This document shows positions 15,955 through 25,143 of a stretch of DNA of 64,000 nucleotides, one piece after another; the first letter of the stretch is position 1; every line of letters begins with the position of its first letter. The stretch is from Acidobacteriota bacterium. GTDB taxonomy: Bacteria; Acidobacteriota; Terriglobia; Acidiferrales; UBA7541. The stretch covers positions 123,470 through 187,469 of the forward strand of contig JABCZK010000004.1 in assembly GCA_013289695.1 (NCBI GenBank). The letters are read 5' to 3'. The notes under the pieces were generated by a model. That model did not search any database, was not told where the DNA came from, and worked only from the letters and a program-made list of their open reading frames with translations. The position numbers and the translations under genes are program-made.

Positions 15955-17241
15955 ATGGAAAAAAGAAACTTCCTTTTTGTCTCGCTCACCGGCCTTATCA
16001 GCGACATCGCCTGGCAAGTTTCCAAGGAAGGCCACGAAGTCCGCTACTACATTCAGGACAAAAAGGAGCGCGACATCGCCGATGGCTTCGTCGCCAAATC
16101 GAAGGACTGGGAGAAGGACGCGGAGTGGGCGGACATCCTCATCTTTGACGACACCCTGGGCCAGGGTGAAAAAGCCAAGAACCTGCGCGCTGCCGGAAAA
16201 AAAGTGATCGGTGGCACGCCTTACACCGATCGCCTGGAAGACGACCGCTCCTTCGGCCAGGAAGAGCTGAAGAACGCCGGCGTCAACATCATTCCGTACG
16301 GTGAATTTTCATCCTTCGATGACGCCATCGAGCATGTCGAGCAGAATCCCGGCCGCTACGTCATCAAACCCAGCGGCGAGGCGCAAAACGTCAAGCGCCG
16401 CCTGTTCGTCGGCGAAGAAGACGATGGCAAGGACGTAATCCACGTGCTTGAGGCCTACAAAAAAGCGCTCTCTGACGAAATTAAAGTGTTCCAACTGCAG
16501 CGCCGCGTCACCGGAGTCGAAGTAGCCGTCGGCGCATTCTTCAACGGAAAAAGTTTCGTCTATCCGATCAACATCAACTTCGAGCACAAGAAACTTTTCC
16601 CCGGCGAAAATGGACCCCCCACGGGCGAAATGGGCACCACCATGTTCTGGAGCGAGGCCAATCACTTGTTCGATCAGACCCTGCTGAAGATGGAAACCCG
16701 GCTCGCCGAAGAGGGCTACATTGGCTACATAGATTTGAATTGCATCGTGAATCATCACGGCATCTATCCGCTGGAATTCACTTCGCGATTCGGCTATCCC
16801 ACCATCAGCATCCAGCAGGCCGGAATGATCACTCCCATCGGACAATTCTTCTGGGATCTCGCGAACGGCAACGATCCGAAACTCAAAGTGCGCAGCGGCT
16901 TCCAGATCGGCGTGCGCATCGTCGTCCCGCCATTTCCTTTCGACGACGATGAAACCTTCGACTCCTTCTCCAAAAACGCCGTCATCGTTTTCAAAAAACC
17001 TCCCACCGACGAAATGCACATCGAAGACGTAAAACAAATAAACGGCCAGTGGCTAGTAGCCGGCACATCCGGAGTAATCCTGGTAGTCGTCGGCCTGGGC
17101 CAGACCATGAAGCAAGCACAAACCCAGGTGTACTCCCGTATCAAAAATGTTCTGATCCCCAACATGTACTACCGCACCGACATCGGCGACCGCTGGGTAG
17201 AAGACAGCGACCGACTCCACACCTGGGGATACCTGCGCTGA
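15955..17241 (+). CDS. PurD-like ATP-grasp ligase
   Basis: 428 residues, about the size of phosphoribosylamine-glycine ligase, starting at ATG 15955 after AGGAGAG. ATP-grasp features: RYVIKPSGEAQ (ATP-binding Lys), QRRVTGVEVAVGAFFNG, GEMGTTMFW, and YIGYIDLNCIV followed by LEFTSRFGYP, the metal-binding Glu/Asn region. It is divergent from textbook PurD: the N-terminal Rossmann part (NFLFVSLTGLISDIAWQVSKEGHEV) and C-terminal domain are unusual. It may be a paralogue joining a different amine and acid, since no other purine biosynthesis gene is near. The next genes (hpt, deoC) are salvage genes behind their own promoter. Confidence 0.75.
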   Translation: MEKRNFLFVSLTGLISDIAWQVSKEGHEVRYYIQDKKERDIADGFVAKSKDWEKDAEWADILIFDDTLGQGEKAKNLRAAGKKVIGGTPYTDRLEDDRSFGQEELKNAGVNIIPYGEFSSFDDAIEHVEQNPGRYVIKPSGEAQNVKRRLFVGEEDDGKDVIHVLEAYKKALSDEIKVFQLQRRVTGVEVAVGAFFNGKSFVYPININFEHKKLFPGENGPPTGEMGTTMFWSEANHLFDQTLLKMETRLAEEGYIGYIDLNCIVNHHGIYPLEFTSRFGYPTISIQQAGMITPIGQFFWDLANGNDPKLKVRSGFQIGVRIVVPPFPFDDDETFDSFSKNAVIVFKKPPTDEMHIEDVKQINGQWLVAGTSGVILVVVGLGQTMKQAQTQVYSRIKNVLIPNMYYRTDIGDRWVEDSDRLHTWGYLR

Positions 17242-17358
17242 GCCGTTGCCGTCAATAGCGCCGGCGTCCCGACGGCTTCGTTGCTGTTGCCGTTGCTTTT
17301 CTCGGGCTTCTCGGCACCTCTGCCGTACCTCTTGGTCGTTGCCTTTGACTTGGCCTTC

Positions 17359-17381
17359 GTAGCGGCGCACTTCAGTGCGCC
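17359..17381. repeat. GTAGCGGC-type hairpin repeat
   Basis: A 23-base unit beginning GTAGCGG with stem GCGCAC-TTCA-GTGCGC. Near-identical unit on the reverse strand at 41734-41756; a unit with changed but still paired stem bases at 35448-35470. It lies in the gap 17242-17474, which otherwise holds low-complexity GTTGC-rich sequence and the hpt promoter. Confidence 0.6.
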
Positions 17382-17416
17382 ATCTGCCACGCGCCAACCA
17401 CTCCTCCGCAGCGTCC

Positions 17417-17445
17417 TTGTCAACCACCCCTCCCTACGCTAAAGT
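17417..17445 (+). promoter_or_regulatory. sigma-70-like promoter of hpt-deoC
   Basis: TTGTCA (17417-17422), a 17-base spacer, then TAAAGT (17440-17445). The spacing is optimal and the site is 29 bases before the hpt start. Predicted from consensus only. Confidence 0.55.
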
Positions 17446-17474
17446 AACCGCTCTTCCACGGAGCGCGCCAAAAA

Positions 17475-18020
17475 ATGCCAGTAGTCGCTGGAAAGGAAAA
17501 GCTGAAAGTCCTGATCCGTCGCGCGGCCATCCAGAAACGCGTGCGCGAAGTGGCCCACCAAATAACGAAAGACTTCGCAGGCCAGCGCATTCATCTAATC
17601 GGCGTGCTAAAAGGCGCGTGTATCTTCCTTTCCGACCTGGTCCGCGAAATCAACTTGGAAACCTCTATTGATTTCATCGCCGTCTCCAGTTACGGAAAAA
17701 ACAAAGAAAGCTCCGGCCAGGTTCGCCTCTTAAAAGATCTCGACAGCAGTATCGAAGGCCTCAACGTCATCGTCGTCGAGGACATCTTGGACACCGGCAT
17801 CACGTTGACGTATTTATTGCGGGTGCTGGAGCAGCGCAAGCCCAAATCCCTGCGCATCGCCGCGCTGCTCGATAAGCCGTCGCGCCGCATCAAGCAAGTC
17901 AAAGCCGATTACATCGGTTTCCAGATCCCCAACGATTTTGTCGTCGGCTACGGCCTCGATTACGCCGAACGTTATCGCAACCTGAAAGACGTCTGCGTCC
18001 TGACGCTCCCTCCGGAATGA
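17475..18020 (+). CDS. hpt: hypoxanthine phosphoribosyltransferase
   Basis: Salvages hypoxanthine or guanine to IMP or GMP using PRPP. 181 residues, the normal size. The PRPP loop [12 protein letters not shown] is intact, and the loop [17 protein letters not shown] and the base-binding region [22 protein letters not shown] match the HPRT family. The last codon overlaps the deoC start (ATGA), so the two salvage genes are cotranscribed. Confidence 0.95.
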   Translation: MPVVAGKEKLKVLIRRAAIQKRVREVAHQITKDFAGQRIHLIGVLKGACIFLSDLVREINLETSIDFIAVSSYGKNKESSGQVRLLKDLDSSIEGLNVIVVEDILDTGITLTYLLRVLEQRKPKSLRIAALLDKPSRRIKQVKADYIGFQIPNDFVVGYGLDYAERYRNLKDVCVLTLPPE

Positions 18021-18739
18021 TCATGCCCCTCACCGAATCGGAAATCGCCCGGCTGATTGATCACACGCTGCTGAAAGCGGATGCCACGCGGGACGAAATC
18101 CACAAACTCTGCGAAGAAGCCCTGCAATTCCAATTCGCTTCCGTCTGCGTGAATCCCTGGAACGTGGCGCAAGCCGCCGAACTTCTCCGCGGCAGCACTG
18201 TGAAAGTCTGCACCGTCGTGGGATTCCCGCTGGGCGCCACGCTGCCGGAAGTAAAAGTTTTCGAAGCGCAGAAATCGAGCGAGCGCGGAGCCCAGGAAAT
18301 CGACATGGTCATCAACATCGGCGCCCTGAAGTCTGGCCTGCTGGACGCGGTTCAGGCGGATATCCATGGTGTAGTAAAAGCCAGCCACCAGGGTGGCGCG
18401 CTCTGCAAGGTCATCATCGAAACATGCCTGCTCACCCGTGACGAGAAAATCCAATCCTCGCTCGCCGCCAAAAATGCCGGTGCCGACTTCGTGAAAACCT
18501 CCACCGGCTTCAGCACCGCCGGCGCGAGTCCAGACGACGTGAGGCTTATCCGCGAAACCATCGGCGCCGATACCGGCATCAAAGCCGCCGGAGGCGTGCG
18601 CACCCTCGAAGACCTGCAAAAAATGGTCGAGGCAGGCGCCACCCGCATCGGCGCCAGCGCCGGTGTCAAAATCATCCAGCAGCTGCGCTCCGGAAAAATT
18701 GCGGGAGCCTCTGGCGCCTCCTCCGGCGACAAATATTGA
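18017..18739 (+). CDS. deoC: deoxyribose-phosphate aldolase
   Basis: Splits deoxyribose 5-phosphate into acetaldehyde and glyceraldehyde 3-phosphate in deoxynucleoside breakdown. 240 residues; a second ATG at 18023 is possible. Typical blocks: [14 protein letters not shown] at the N terminus, [12 protein letters not shown], and the Schiff-base lysine in FVKTSTGFS (Lys160), with a second active-site lysine in IKAAGGVRT (Lys189). It is coupled to hpt. Phosphopentomutase (deoB), the preceding step, is at 49-50 kb. Confidence 0.96.
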   Translation: MIMPLTESEIARLIDHTLLKADATRDEIHKLCEEALQFQFASVCVNPWNVAQAAELLRGSTVKVCTVVGFPLGATLPEVKVFEAQKSSERGAQEIDMVINIGALKSGLLDAVQADIHGVVKASHQGGALCKVIIETCLLTRDEKIQSSLAAKNAGADFVKTSTGFSTAGASPDDVRLIRETIGADTGIKAAGGVRTLEDLQKMVEAGATRIGASAGVKIIQQLRSGKIAGASGASSGDKY

Positions 18740-18786
18740 AAATTTCAAAGCAGGCTCATCTCGGCGGCAAGCGCTCCACACCTGCC

Positions 18787-18795
18787 TGCTATAAT
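18787..18795 (+). promoter_or_regulatory. extended -10 promoter of the GAF/SpoIIE gene
   Basis: TGCTATAAT is a perfect extended -10 element (TG at 18787, TATAAT 18790-18795). The -35 region is poor, as usual for extended -10 promoters. Transcription would start near 18802, about 90 bases before the chosen ATG, leaving a moderately long leader. Confidence 0.55.
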
Positions 18796-18892
18796 GAATC
18801 GATTCTGTGCGCGCCTTTTCGGCGTGGTGAAAATATCGAGCGCAGATGTATGCATTTCTCCGGCGGGGGCCGGAGAGTTTCAAAAAAACGAA

Positions 18893-20644
18893 ATGGACGC
18901 GGCAAAACTAAATCCCAAACTCGACGTCCCGGCCGACGCTCTCAAAGTCCTGGCCGAGCTTAGCCAGGAGATCAACGCGTCGCTCAATCTCGACGAAGTG
19001 CTACCCAGCGCCGCCGCGCTGATCAAGCGCCTGATTGACTACGAAATCTTCGCGGTGCTTCTGCCCGAAGAGGGCACCGACCAGATGTACTTCCGCTTTG
19101 CCATCGGTCACCGCGCGGAAGTTGTGACCCACTGGCGCATTCCCTTGGGTGAAGGCATCATCGGCGCCGCCGCGTCCACTGGCCAGGCGATTCGCGTCGG
19201 TGACGTGCGCTCGGACCCGCGTTACCTCAATGCACTCGATGCCGTTCGTTCGGAACTGGCCGTCCCGCTAATCGTCCGCGGGCGCGTGATCGGCGTTCTG
19301 GACATCGAAAGCAGCGAGCTCGATTATTTCACTCCCTATCAGCAATCGATCCTGACGCTGGTTGCCTCGCGCATCGGCACGGCCATTGAAAACGCGAAGC
19401 TCTACGAACACGAGCGCAGTCAGTCCGAAACTCTTTTGCTCTTGAACGAAGTCGGCCGCGAAGCCAACTCCTCGCTGTCCGTCGAAGAGGTACTCCGCCG
19501 CGCCGCCGAGCTCACCAAGCGCCTCATCAATTACCAGATTTTCAGCATCCTGCTCTACGACGAGACCGACAACGTCTTTCGTCATCGCGTCACCGTGAAG
19601 TTCGGCCAGCGCGTGCAGGAAAAATTCGCTGTCCCGGGGCACGAAGGAATTGTTGGCGCCGCCGCGTCTCTGAAACGCGCCGTCGTCGTGCCAGACGTCA
19701 CTCTCGACCCGCGCTACCTGCTCATCAACCCTGAAACCCGTTCCGAGCTGGCCGTCCCCATGCTGAATAAAGATCGCGTCATCGGCGTAATGGATCTGGA
19801 AAGTCCGCAGCTGAATTATTTCACTCCGGACCACGTGCAGGCTCTTTCGATTCTCGCCGCGCACCTCGCTGTCTCCATCGAAAACGCGCGCCTCTACGAA
19901 CAGCTCGCCCGGGACGAAGCGCGCATGGAACGCGACCTCAGCGCCGCGCGGCGCATTCAAGGCGCTCTGCTGCCGCGCTTGCCCGGCCCGGAATTCGGCC
20001 TGGAAATTGCCGCCCGCGTGGTTTCTTCGCGCGAACTCAGCGGCGACCTTTACGACTTTCTTCGTTACGGTCCGCAGGAATTGGCGATCGCCATGGGCGA
20101 CGTGAGCGGGAAGGGAAGCGCCGCCGCGCTTTACGGTGCAGTCGCGATCGGCACGCTGCGCAGCCTCGGCCCGCAGAAGCATCGCCCCGCTGAAATGCTT
20201 CGGGCCATCAACGGTTTTCTCGGCGAGCGCCGCATCGAAGGCCGCTTCATGACGCTGTGTTTCGCCACCTGGCATCGCGGCCGTCACAAATTGCGCATCG
20301 CCAACGCCGGACAGGAAGAGCCGTTCTTGTATCACGGCGGCCGCTGCGAGCGAATCATGCTCGCGGGTTTTCCACTCGGAATGTTTGAGGAATCAGCGTA
20401 CGACCAGCGAAGCTATATTCTGAATGAAGGCGATGTCGTGGTGTTTCATTCCGATGGCATCGGCGATACGCAAAATCCTGCCGGAGAATTCTTCGGTCAC
20501 GCTCGTCTCGCGGAGCTAATTACCGCCAACAACCATCTTAACTCGGATGGCATCGCCGACCGCATCCTGGAAGAAGTAGACGCCTTCTCTGGCGGCGCGC
20601 ATCCCTTCGACGACCGCACCCTGCTAGTCCTAAAAGTAAAGTAG
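18893..20644 (+). CDS. GAF-GAF-SpoIIE (PP2C-type) phosphatase
   Basis: 583 residues from ATG 18893 (GGAGAG 15 bases before); the frame is open back to 18794 but that ATG overlaps the promoter. Two GAF sensor domains (about residues 15-175 and 190-350), each starting NASLNLDEVL or NSSLSVEEVL and ending at VASRIGTAIENAKLYE or AAHLAVSIENARLYE. A short coiled linker (RDEARMERDLSAARRIQGAL) leads to a SpoIIE/RsbU phosphatase domain with SGDLYDFL, AIAMGDVSGKG and FHSDGIGDTQN, which supply the metal-binding Asp. RsbU-like proteins dephosphorylate anti-anti-sigma factors; no such partner is encoded nearby. Confidence 0.92.
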   Translation: MDAAKLNPKLDVPADALKVLAELSQEINASLNLDEVLPSAAALIKRLIDYEIFAVLLPEEGTDQMYFRFAIGHRAEVVTHWRIPLGEGIIGAAASTGQAIRVGDVRSDPRYLNALDAVRSELAVPLIVRGRVIGVLDIESSELDYFTPYQQSILTLVASRIGTAIENAKLYEHERSQSETLLLLNEVGREANSSLSVEEVLRRAAELTKRLINYQIFSILLYDETDNVFRHRVTVKFGQRVQEKFAVPGHEGIVGAAASLKRAVVVPDVTLDPRYLLINPETRSELAVPMLNKDRVIGVMDLESPQLNYFTPDHVQALSILAAHLAVSIENARLYEQLARDEARMERDLSAARRIQGALLPRLPGPEFGLEIAARVVSSRELSGDLYDFLRYGPQELAIAMGDVSGKGSAAALYGAVAIGTLRSLGPQKHRPAEMLRAINGFLGERRIEGRFMTLCFATWHRGRHKLRIANAGQEEPFLYHGGRCERIMLAGFPLGMFEESAYDQRSYILNEGDVVVFHSDGIGDTQNPAGEFFGHARLAELITANNHLNSDGIADRILEEVDAFSGGAHPFDDRTLLVLKVK

Positions 20645-20699
20645 CCAGCTGTGATAATCCCAGCCGCGGTTTTGACTTTGTGAATCGCCCGCCGGGCGA

Positions 20700-21062
20700 T
20701 TCATCCTGAGATCCCGCTGTGCGGGATCGAAGGGTCGCGGCCATCCCGCCTTGCGCGACGGGCGCCTTTGACTTTCGCAGCGCCGGTGTCCCGCCGCTCT
20801 CTTCCTCTTGGCTTTGAATTAGTTTTCGAATCTGTAACGGCCGGTCGCGCGAAGCGCGACCGCGCAGCCGTTGCCGATGTTTTCGCTTTTGTGGCGACTC
20901 GATAATCTTGGTAGATCGTGGCGTCAACGCTGCTGTGAGAGCCCGGGAATCTTTGTGGGTCGTCGCTTTCGTTCATCCTGAGAGCCCGTCAGTGACAGGC
21001 TCGAAGGGCCACGACATAAGCGCGTAGAATCCGAGCGGCTTTAGCCGCTGAAGTTCCTCTTT
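20700..21062. repeat. dispersed repeat cluster with a nested repeat
   Basis: The gap 20645-21109 has no gene. It contains a TTCATCCTGAG...TCGAAGG element with an ATCCCGC/GCGGGAT stem (20700-20733). Then comes the composite repeat known from 11348: GGGAATCTTTGTGGGTCG at 20945-20962 and CCACGACATAA at 21009-21019. Inside its hairpin loop sits a second TTCATCCTGAG...TCGAAGG element (20972-21007). AGCGGCTTTAGCCGCT follows near 21034-21049. Confidence 0.75.
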
Positions 21063-21109
21063 GAGATTTGTTACGCGGTCGTCCAGCCGCAAATCTTCGT
21101 CGCTCTGTG

Positions 21110-22231
21110 TCAATCCACCGTGGTCGCCGCCACAGGTGTCTTCGGTTTCTTCCAATGCACGAAAGTATTCACCGAATCATTAAACAACCCCTGTTGATCG
21201 ACAAACGTCATGTGCCCGCTCTTCGGCAAAATCACGATCTGCGAGTCCGCGATCTTTTCGTGCATTTCCTGCGATAGCGACGGATCGCACTCGTCATGAT
21301 CCCCGGCAATAATCAGCGTGGGAACATGAATCGTATGCAGCCGCTCCACATACTCCACCGACTTCAAATTCCCATCAATTACGAACTCGCCGTTCGAGCC
21401 CCACATCTCGCGATACAAATCCCAAGCGGTATTGCCGGTCGCCGTCGGGTCATAATTCGCGTCCGGATGATTCTGATAAAGATACGGAAAATACGCCTCG
21501 CCCCACGCCGCAATCATGTAATCGTTCGTGTACCGGTTTTTCTCGTAATCCTTGCCGCGCCCGAAGAGTCCTGCCTTCTCCTCGCGATCAATCCGTTCGC
21601 GTACTTCCGCAGACGCCATCGCTTTGATCCGCGCCAGCACCTGGTTCATCTCCGCCGTGCTCGCAAACGTGCTGCACAAAATCAAATGGCTCAGATTATT
21701 TTGATATTTCAGCGCGTACGCTTGCGCCAGCACGCCACCATAGGAATGTCCCAGCAGTGCGATTTTGCCCAGCACCAGCCCGTTCCGCACCGCTTCCACG
21801 TCCTCCACCATATTTTCAACGGTGTATCCGGCGGGATCTTCCAGCTTCTGCGACCGGCCGGACCCACGCTCGTCAATAAATATCAACCGGTTCTGCCGCG
21901 CCAGCGGCAGAAGATACGGCAGAAAATAATCGTGCGATGCGCCAGGCCCTCCGTGCACGATCACAATCGGCGCGCCGCGCCCGATCGTCATGTAATAAAT
22001 TAAGACGCCGCTCGAATCAATGTAGCCTTCCTGAATCGGATAATCCGCCACAGGAACTCTGCGCGGCGGAACCGCCGCCTCGCTCGCAGCTTGTTCCGCC
22101 GGCGTTCTCTCCTGCGCAGGTGGAGGCGTCTGCGTAGTCTGAGTAGCAGGTGCCGCCTGTGCCAGCAGCCGGTGGGTGCCACCGCACGCACACACCAAAC
22201 CCGCCAACGCAAAATAAACCGTCAATCGCAT
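21110..22231 (-). CDS. secreted S33-family peptidase (proline iminopeptidase-like)
   Basis: 373 residues from ATG 22231 (GGGGGAAAT upstream). The N terminus is a signal sequence with a possible lipobox (LVCACGG), followed by a Pro/Gln/Thr/Ala-rich linker. The alpha/beta hydrolase core has the oxyanion HGGPGASHDY, the nucleophile elbow GHSYGGVLAQ, a late Asp (AGDHDECDP) and His (SGHMTF). HGGPGxxH is typical of proline iminopeptidase relatives. It probably acts outside the cytoplasm on N-terminal Pro or other residues of peptides. It lies 32 bases downstream of nadK on the same strand and may share its transcript. Confidence 0.87.
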   Translation of the reverse strand: MRLTVYFALAGLVCACGGTHRLLAQAAPATQTTQTPPPAQERTPAEQAASEAAVPPRRVPVADYPIQEGYIDSSGVLIYYMTIGRGAPIVIVHGGPGASHDYFLPYLLPLARQNRLIFIDERGSGRSQKLEDPAGYTVENMVEDVEAVRNGLVLGKIALLGHSYGGVLAQAYALKYQNNLSHLILCSTFASTAEMNQVLARIKAMASAEVRERIDREEKAGLFGRGKDYEKNRYTNDYMIAAWGEAYFPYLYQNHPDANYDPTATGNTAWDLYREMWGSNGEFVIDGNLKSVEYVERLHTIHVPTLIIAGDHDECDPSLSQEMHEKIADSQIVILPKSGHMTFVDQQGLFNDSVNTFVHWKKPKTPVAATTVD

Positions 22232-22263
22232 GTTATTTCCCCCGAGGACGAAACTGGTGCTGC

Positions 22264-23124
22264 TCAGCGCTCTCCCCACCGCAGTTTGTTGCGCAGAATT
22301 TCGTAGTACGTCTTGCGAGGTGGGTTTACCACTTGCACTTTTGTCGCCGCCTTGGTGATCACCACGCGATCCTGCGGCTGCAACTGAAATCCAATCTGTC
22401 CGTCCAGCGTCAGATACACCGGCTCGCCCGACGCCGAAAAATCCAGCTCCACATGCGCTGTGTCCGGCACCACCAACGGCCGGTTCGTCAGCATGTGCGG
22501 GCAAATCGGCGTAATCACAAACGCATCGAGATCCGGATGAATGATCGGCCCGCCCGCCGCCAGCGAATACGCCGTCGAGCCGGTCGGCGTCGCCACAATC
22601 AGTCCATCCGCGCGATAGCGCCCCACGTGGTGATGATCCACGTGCACGTCAAAATCCAGCATGCGCGCCAGCGCGGCCTTGTTCGCCACCGCATCATTCA
22701 AAGCCGTCAGCCGCTCCGCCGGTTTGTTGCTGTGCACGATTTCCGCTTCCAGCATCATCCGCTCGCTGGTGCGATGTTCTCCCGCCAGGATCGATTCCAG
22801 CACAGGGTAAAGTTCATCCAGCGTCACGCTGCTCAAAAATCCCAGTCCACCCAGATTCACCGCGAGAATTGGAACGTCGTGCCCGCCCAGTGACCGCGCC
22901 GCCGCGAGCAAAGTTCCGTCGCCGCCCAAAACGATCAGCAAGTCAACTTTTGCGGCCATTTCTTCCCGCGTCATCGCCGGACCGTTAGGATCAATCGTCG
23001 TTCGCGTCCGCGGATCCACGGAGACTTCGACGTTGCGCGACTCCAGCCAGCGCCGCAGTTCCGGAACGACGGCCGTGACCATTTCGGGGATTGGTTTGCA
23101 GATAATGCCGGCGGCGCGAATCAT
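22264..23124 (-). CDS. nadK: NAD kinase
   Basis: Phosphorylates NAD to NADP. 286 residues. The diagnostic GGDGT is at residues 67-71 (LLIVLGGDGTLLAAARSL), followed by AVNLGGLGFLSS and the Gly-rich TPTGSTAYSLAAGGPIIHP. The length is normal. It is 21 bases after tlyA, in the common order xseB-ispA-tlyA-nadK, all on the minus strand. Confidence 0.96.
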   Translation of the reverse strand: MIRAAGIICKPIPEMVTAVVPELRRWLESRNVEVSVDPRTRTTIDPNGPAMTREEMAAKVDLLIVLGGDGTLLAAARSLGGHDVPILAVNLGGLGFLSSVTLDELYPVLESILAGEHRTSERMMLEAEIVHSNKPAERLTALNDAVANKAALARMLDFDVHVDHHHVGRYRADGLIVATPTGSTAYSLAAGGPIIHPDLDAFVITPICPHMLTNRPLVVPDTAHVELDFSASGEPVYLTLDGQIGFQLQPQDRVVITKAATKVQVVNPPRKTYYEILRNKLRWGER

Positions 23125-23145
23125 GTTTGGAGGCAGAATTCTACT

Positions 23146-23940
23146 CTACCCGCGAGCGCGGGCGCGGAGAAAAAACTCCTGATTGCCCTCCGTTCCCGGC
23201 AGGTGGCTCGGCCGCACGCCCACAATTTCCAGCCCGCATGCGGTAGCCGCCGCCTGCACGCGTTCGATCGCTTTCCGGTGCAGCGCCGCATCGCGCACGA
23301 TCCCGCCCTTGCCGATTTCACTTCTCTCCAGCTCGAACTGCGGCTTGATCAATATCAAAAAATCCGCGCCAGCCGCTGCGACGGGCACGACCGCCGGCAA
23401 AACCTTCGCCACCGAAATAAACGACACGTCCATCGTCACGAGGCTCGGCCGTTCCGCAATATCCTCAGCCCGCAGATAACGAGCGTTGCGCTCAATAGTC
23501 CTCACGCGGCTATCCTGCCGCAATTTCCAATCCAGCTGATCCACCGTCACGTCCACCGCAAAAACCCGCGCCGCTCCACGCTGCAGCAAACAATCCGTAA
23601 ACCCGCCAGTCGAGCTCCCCACATCTAAACAAACTCGGCCTTCCGGCGAAACCGCGAAATCCTCCAGCGCCCCTTCCAGCTTCAACCCACCACGGCTCGC
23701 ATACCGCAAAGCCTCGCCCATAATTTCCACGCGCGCATCCGCAGCCACCTGCGACCCGGGCTTCTCCATCTTCTGCCCGTTCACCAACACATTCCCAGCC
23801 AGCAACAAAGCCTGTGCACGCTCCCGCGAAGGCGCGAGCCCGCGCTCCACAATCGAAACATCCAGCCGTATTTTCCCAGGCTTGCGATTCGAATGGCTCG
23901 TGCCCGAATCAGGCCCCTCAGAAGTGTTTCTCGATTTCAT
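23146..23940 (-). CDS. tlyA: TlyA-family rRNA 2'-O-methyltransferase
   Basis: 264 residues from ATG 23940; the frame is open to 24039 but those residues are not family-like. An N-terminal S4 RNA-binding domain (IRLDVSIVERGLAPSRERAQ ... VLVNGQKMEKPGSQV) is followed by a FtsJ-type methyltransferase with the SAM motif CLDVGSSTGGFTDCLLQ, then VDVTVDQL and LIKPQFE. TlyA methylates ribosomal RNA; older annotations call it haemolysin A. In many genomes dxs lies between ispA and tlyA; here that place is a 264-base gap without a gene. Confidence 0.93.
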   Translation of the reverse strand: MKSRNTSEGPDSGTSHSNRKPGKIRLDVSIVERGLAPSRERAQALLLAGNVLVNGQKMEKPGSQVAADARVEIMGEALRYASRGGLKLEGALEDFAVSPEGRVCLDVGSSTGGFTDCLLQRGAARVFAVDVTVDQLDWKLRQDSRVRTIERNARYLRAEDIAERPSLVTMDVSFISVAKVLPAVVPVAAAGADFLILIKPQFELERSEIGKGGIVRDAALHRKAIERVQAAATACGLEIVGVRPSHLPGTEGNQEFFLRARARG

Positions 23941-24013
23941 GAATGAGAAGAAAAACAGTAGTGCGCCCGGTTTCCTCCACGTCCGGCGTTTGCCCTGACG
24001 CAGTCGGGGCGTC

Positions 24014-24170
24014 TCTGACGATGCGACGAGCATCGTCATCCCGAGCGCGGCGCCCTCGCTTCAAGCCGCGCGAAGGATCTCTCCCGCTTTCTCTGTGTTC
24101 TCCGGTTTTGCTCTGTGCCCTCTGCGTTGAATCTTTTGCCTTTATTGGTGTTCATCTGTGTTCATCAGTG
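24014..24170. repeat. degenerate dispersed repeats between ispA and tlyA
   Basis: The gap 23941-24204 has no gene. It has a TCATCCCGAG...GCGAAGGATCTC relative of the TTCATCCTGAG element near 24038-24082, then CTCTGTGTTCTCCGG and CTCTGTGCCCTCTGCG strings near 24090-24130. Similar CTCTGTG/CTCTGCG text appears near 53835-53905 and 56458-56480. Confidence 0.5.
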
Positions 24171-24204
24171 GTGCCTTTAACAACCGCCACTCAACCGAAC
24201 AACC

Positions 24205-25086
24205 TTACGCCCGCCGCGCCACCAAAAGTTGCGCCAACGCCCGCAATCTCCCCGCACGCTCTCCATAAAAATCCAATTCCTTCAAAGCCTTCGCCTCCAG
24301 ATCCGCCGCAATATCCCGCGACACCTCCAACCCATGCAACGCCGGATAAGTCGCCTTCTTCTGCGCCTGATCCTTCCCCGCCGTCTTCCCCAGCGTCGCC
24401 GACGACTCCTCCACATCCAGAATATCGTCCACCACCTGAAACGCCCAGCCGATATTTTCCCCAAAAGCAAGCAGCCGCGTGACGTCCCCGCGATCCGCGC
24501 CACCCGCAATCGCGCCCGCCACAATAGACGCGCGGATCAAAGCCGCCGTCTTCGAGCGGTGAATGTACTCCAGCATTCCCTTGTCGGGCGCTTTTCCTTC
24601 GGCTTCCAAATCCGCCACCTGCCCGCCAATCATTCCTCGGTCGGTTCCCGCCGCTTCCGCAATCATCGCCAGAATCGTCAGCCGTCGCTGCGGTTCCACG
24701 GGCGCAAGCGCCAAAGTGTGAAACGCCAAAGTCAGCAGCGCGTCCCCCGCCAGAATCGCCATCGCCTCGCCGAAGACTTTGTGGTTGGTCGGTTTTCCGC
24801 GCCGCAGATCGTCGTTATCCAACGCCGGCAGGTCGTCGTGAATCAACGAATAAGTGTGAATGAACTCCAGCGCGCAGCCCACCTGCACCGCTCCGCTTTG
24901 TTCTTGCGAGAACATCCGCGCGGCTTCCATGCACAAAATCGGCCGCACGCGCTTGCCGCCCGCAAACACGCTGTAGCGCATCGCCTTATGAATGGTAATC
25001 GGCAGCGCATCCTCCGGCGGCAATAGCTCCTGCAATGCCGCTTCCACTGCGGCTCTGTCCTGCTCGAAGAAATCGGGAATCGTCAT
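24205..25086 (-). CDS. ispA: farnesyl/geranylgeranyl diphosphate synthase
   Basis: Elongates isoprenoid diphosphates for quinones and undecaprenyl phosphate. 293 residues. The first aspartate-rich motif is DDLPALD inside IHTYSLIHDDLPALDNDDLR, and the second is DDILD in FQVVDDILDVE. The insertion between the Asp pairs of the first motif is the bacterial short-chain type. Other blocks: GGKRVRP and KTAALIRASIVAGA. It is 57 bases downstream of xseB. Confidence 0.93.
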   Translation of the reverse strand: MTIPDFFEQDRAAVEAALQELLPPEDALPITIHKAMRYSVFAGGKRVRPILCMEAARMFSQEQSGAVQVGCALEFIHTYSLIHDDLPALDNDDLRRGKPTNHKVFGEAMAILAGDALLTLAFHTLALAPVEPQRRLTILAMIAEAAGTDRGMIGGQVADLEAEGKAPDKGMLEYIHRSKTAALIRASIVAGAIAGGADRGDVTRLLAFGENIGWAFQVVDDILDVEESSATLGKTAGKDQAQKKATYPALHGLEVSRDIAADLEAKALKELDFYGERAGRLRALAQLLVARRA

Positions 25087-25143
25087 AGGTTCGATGCAGA
25101 CGTCTGGGATGCAAATCGCGATGCAAAAATCAGCCGACGAACG

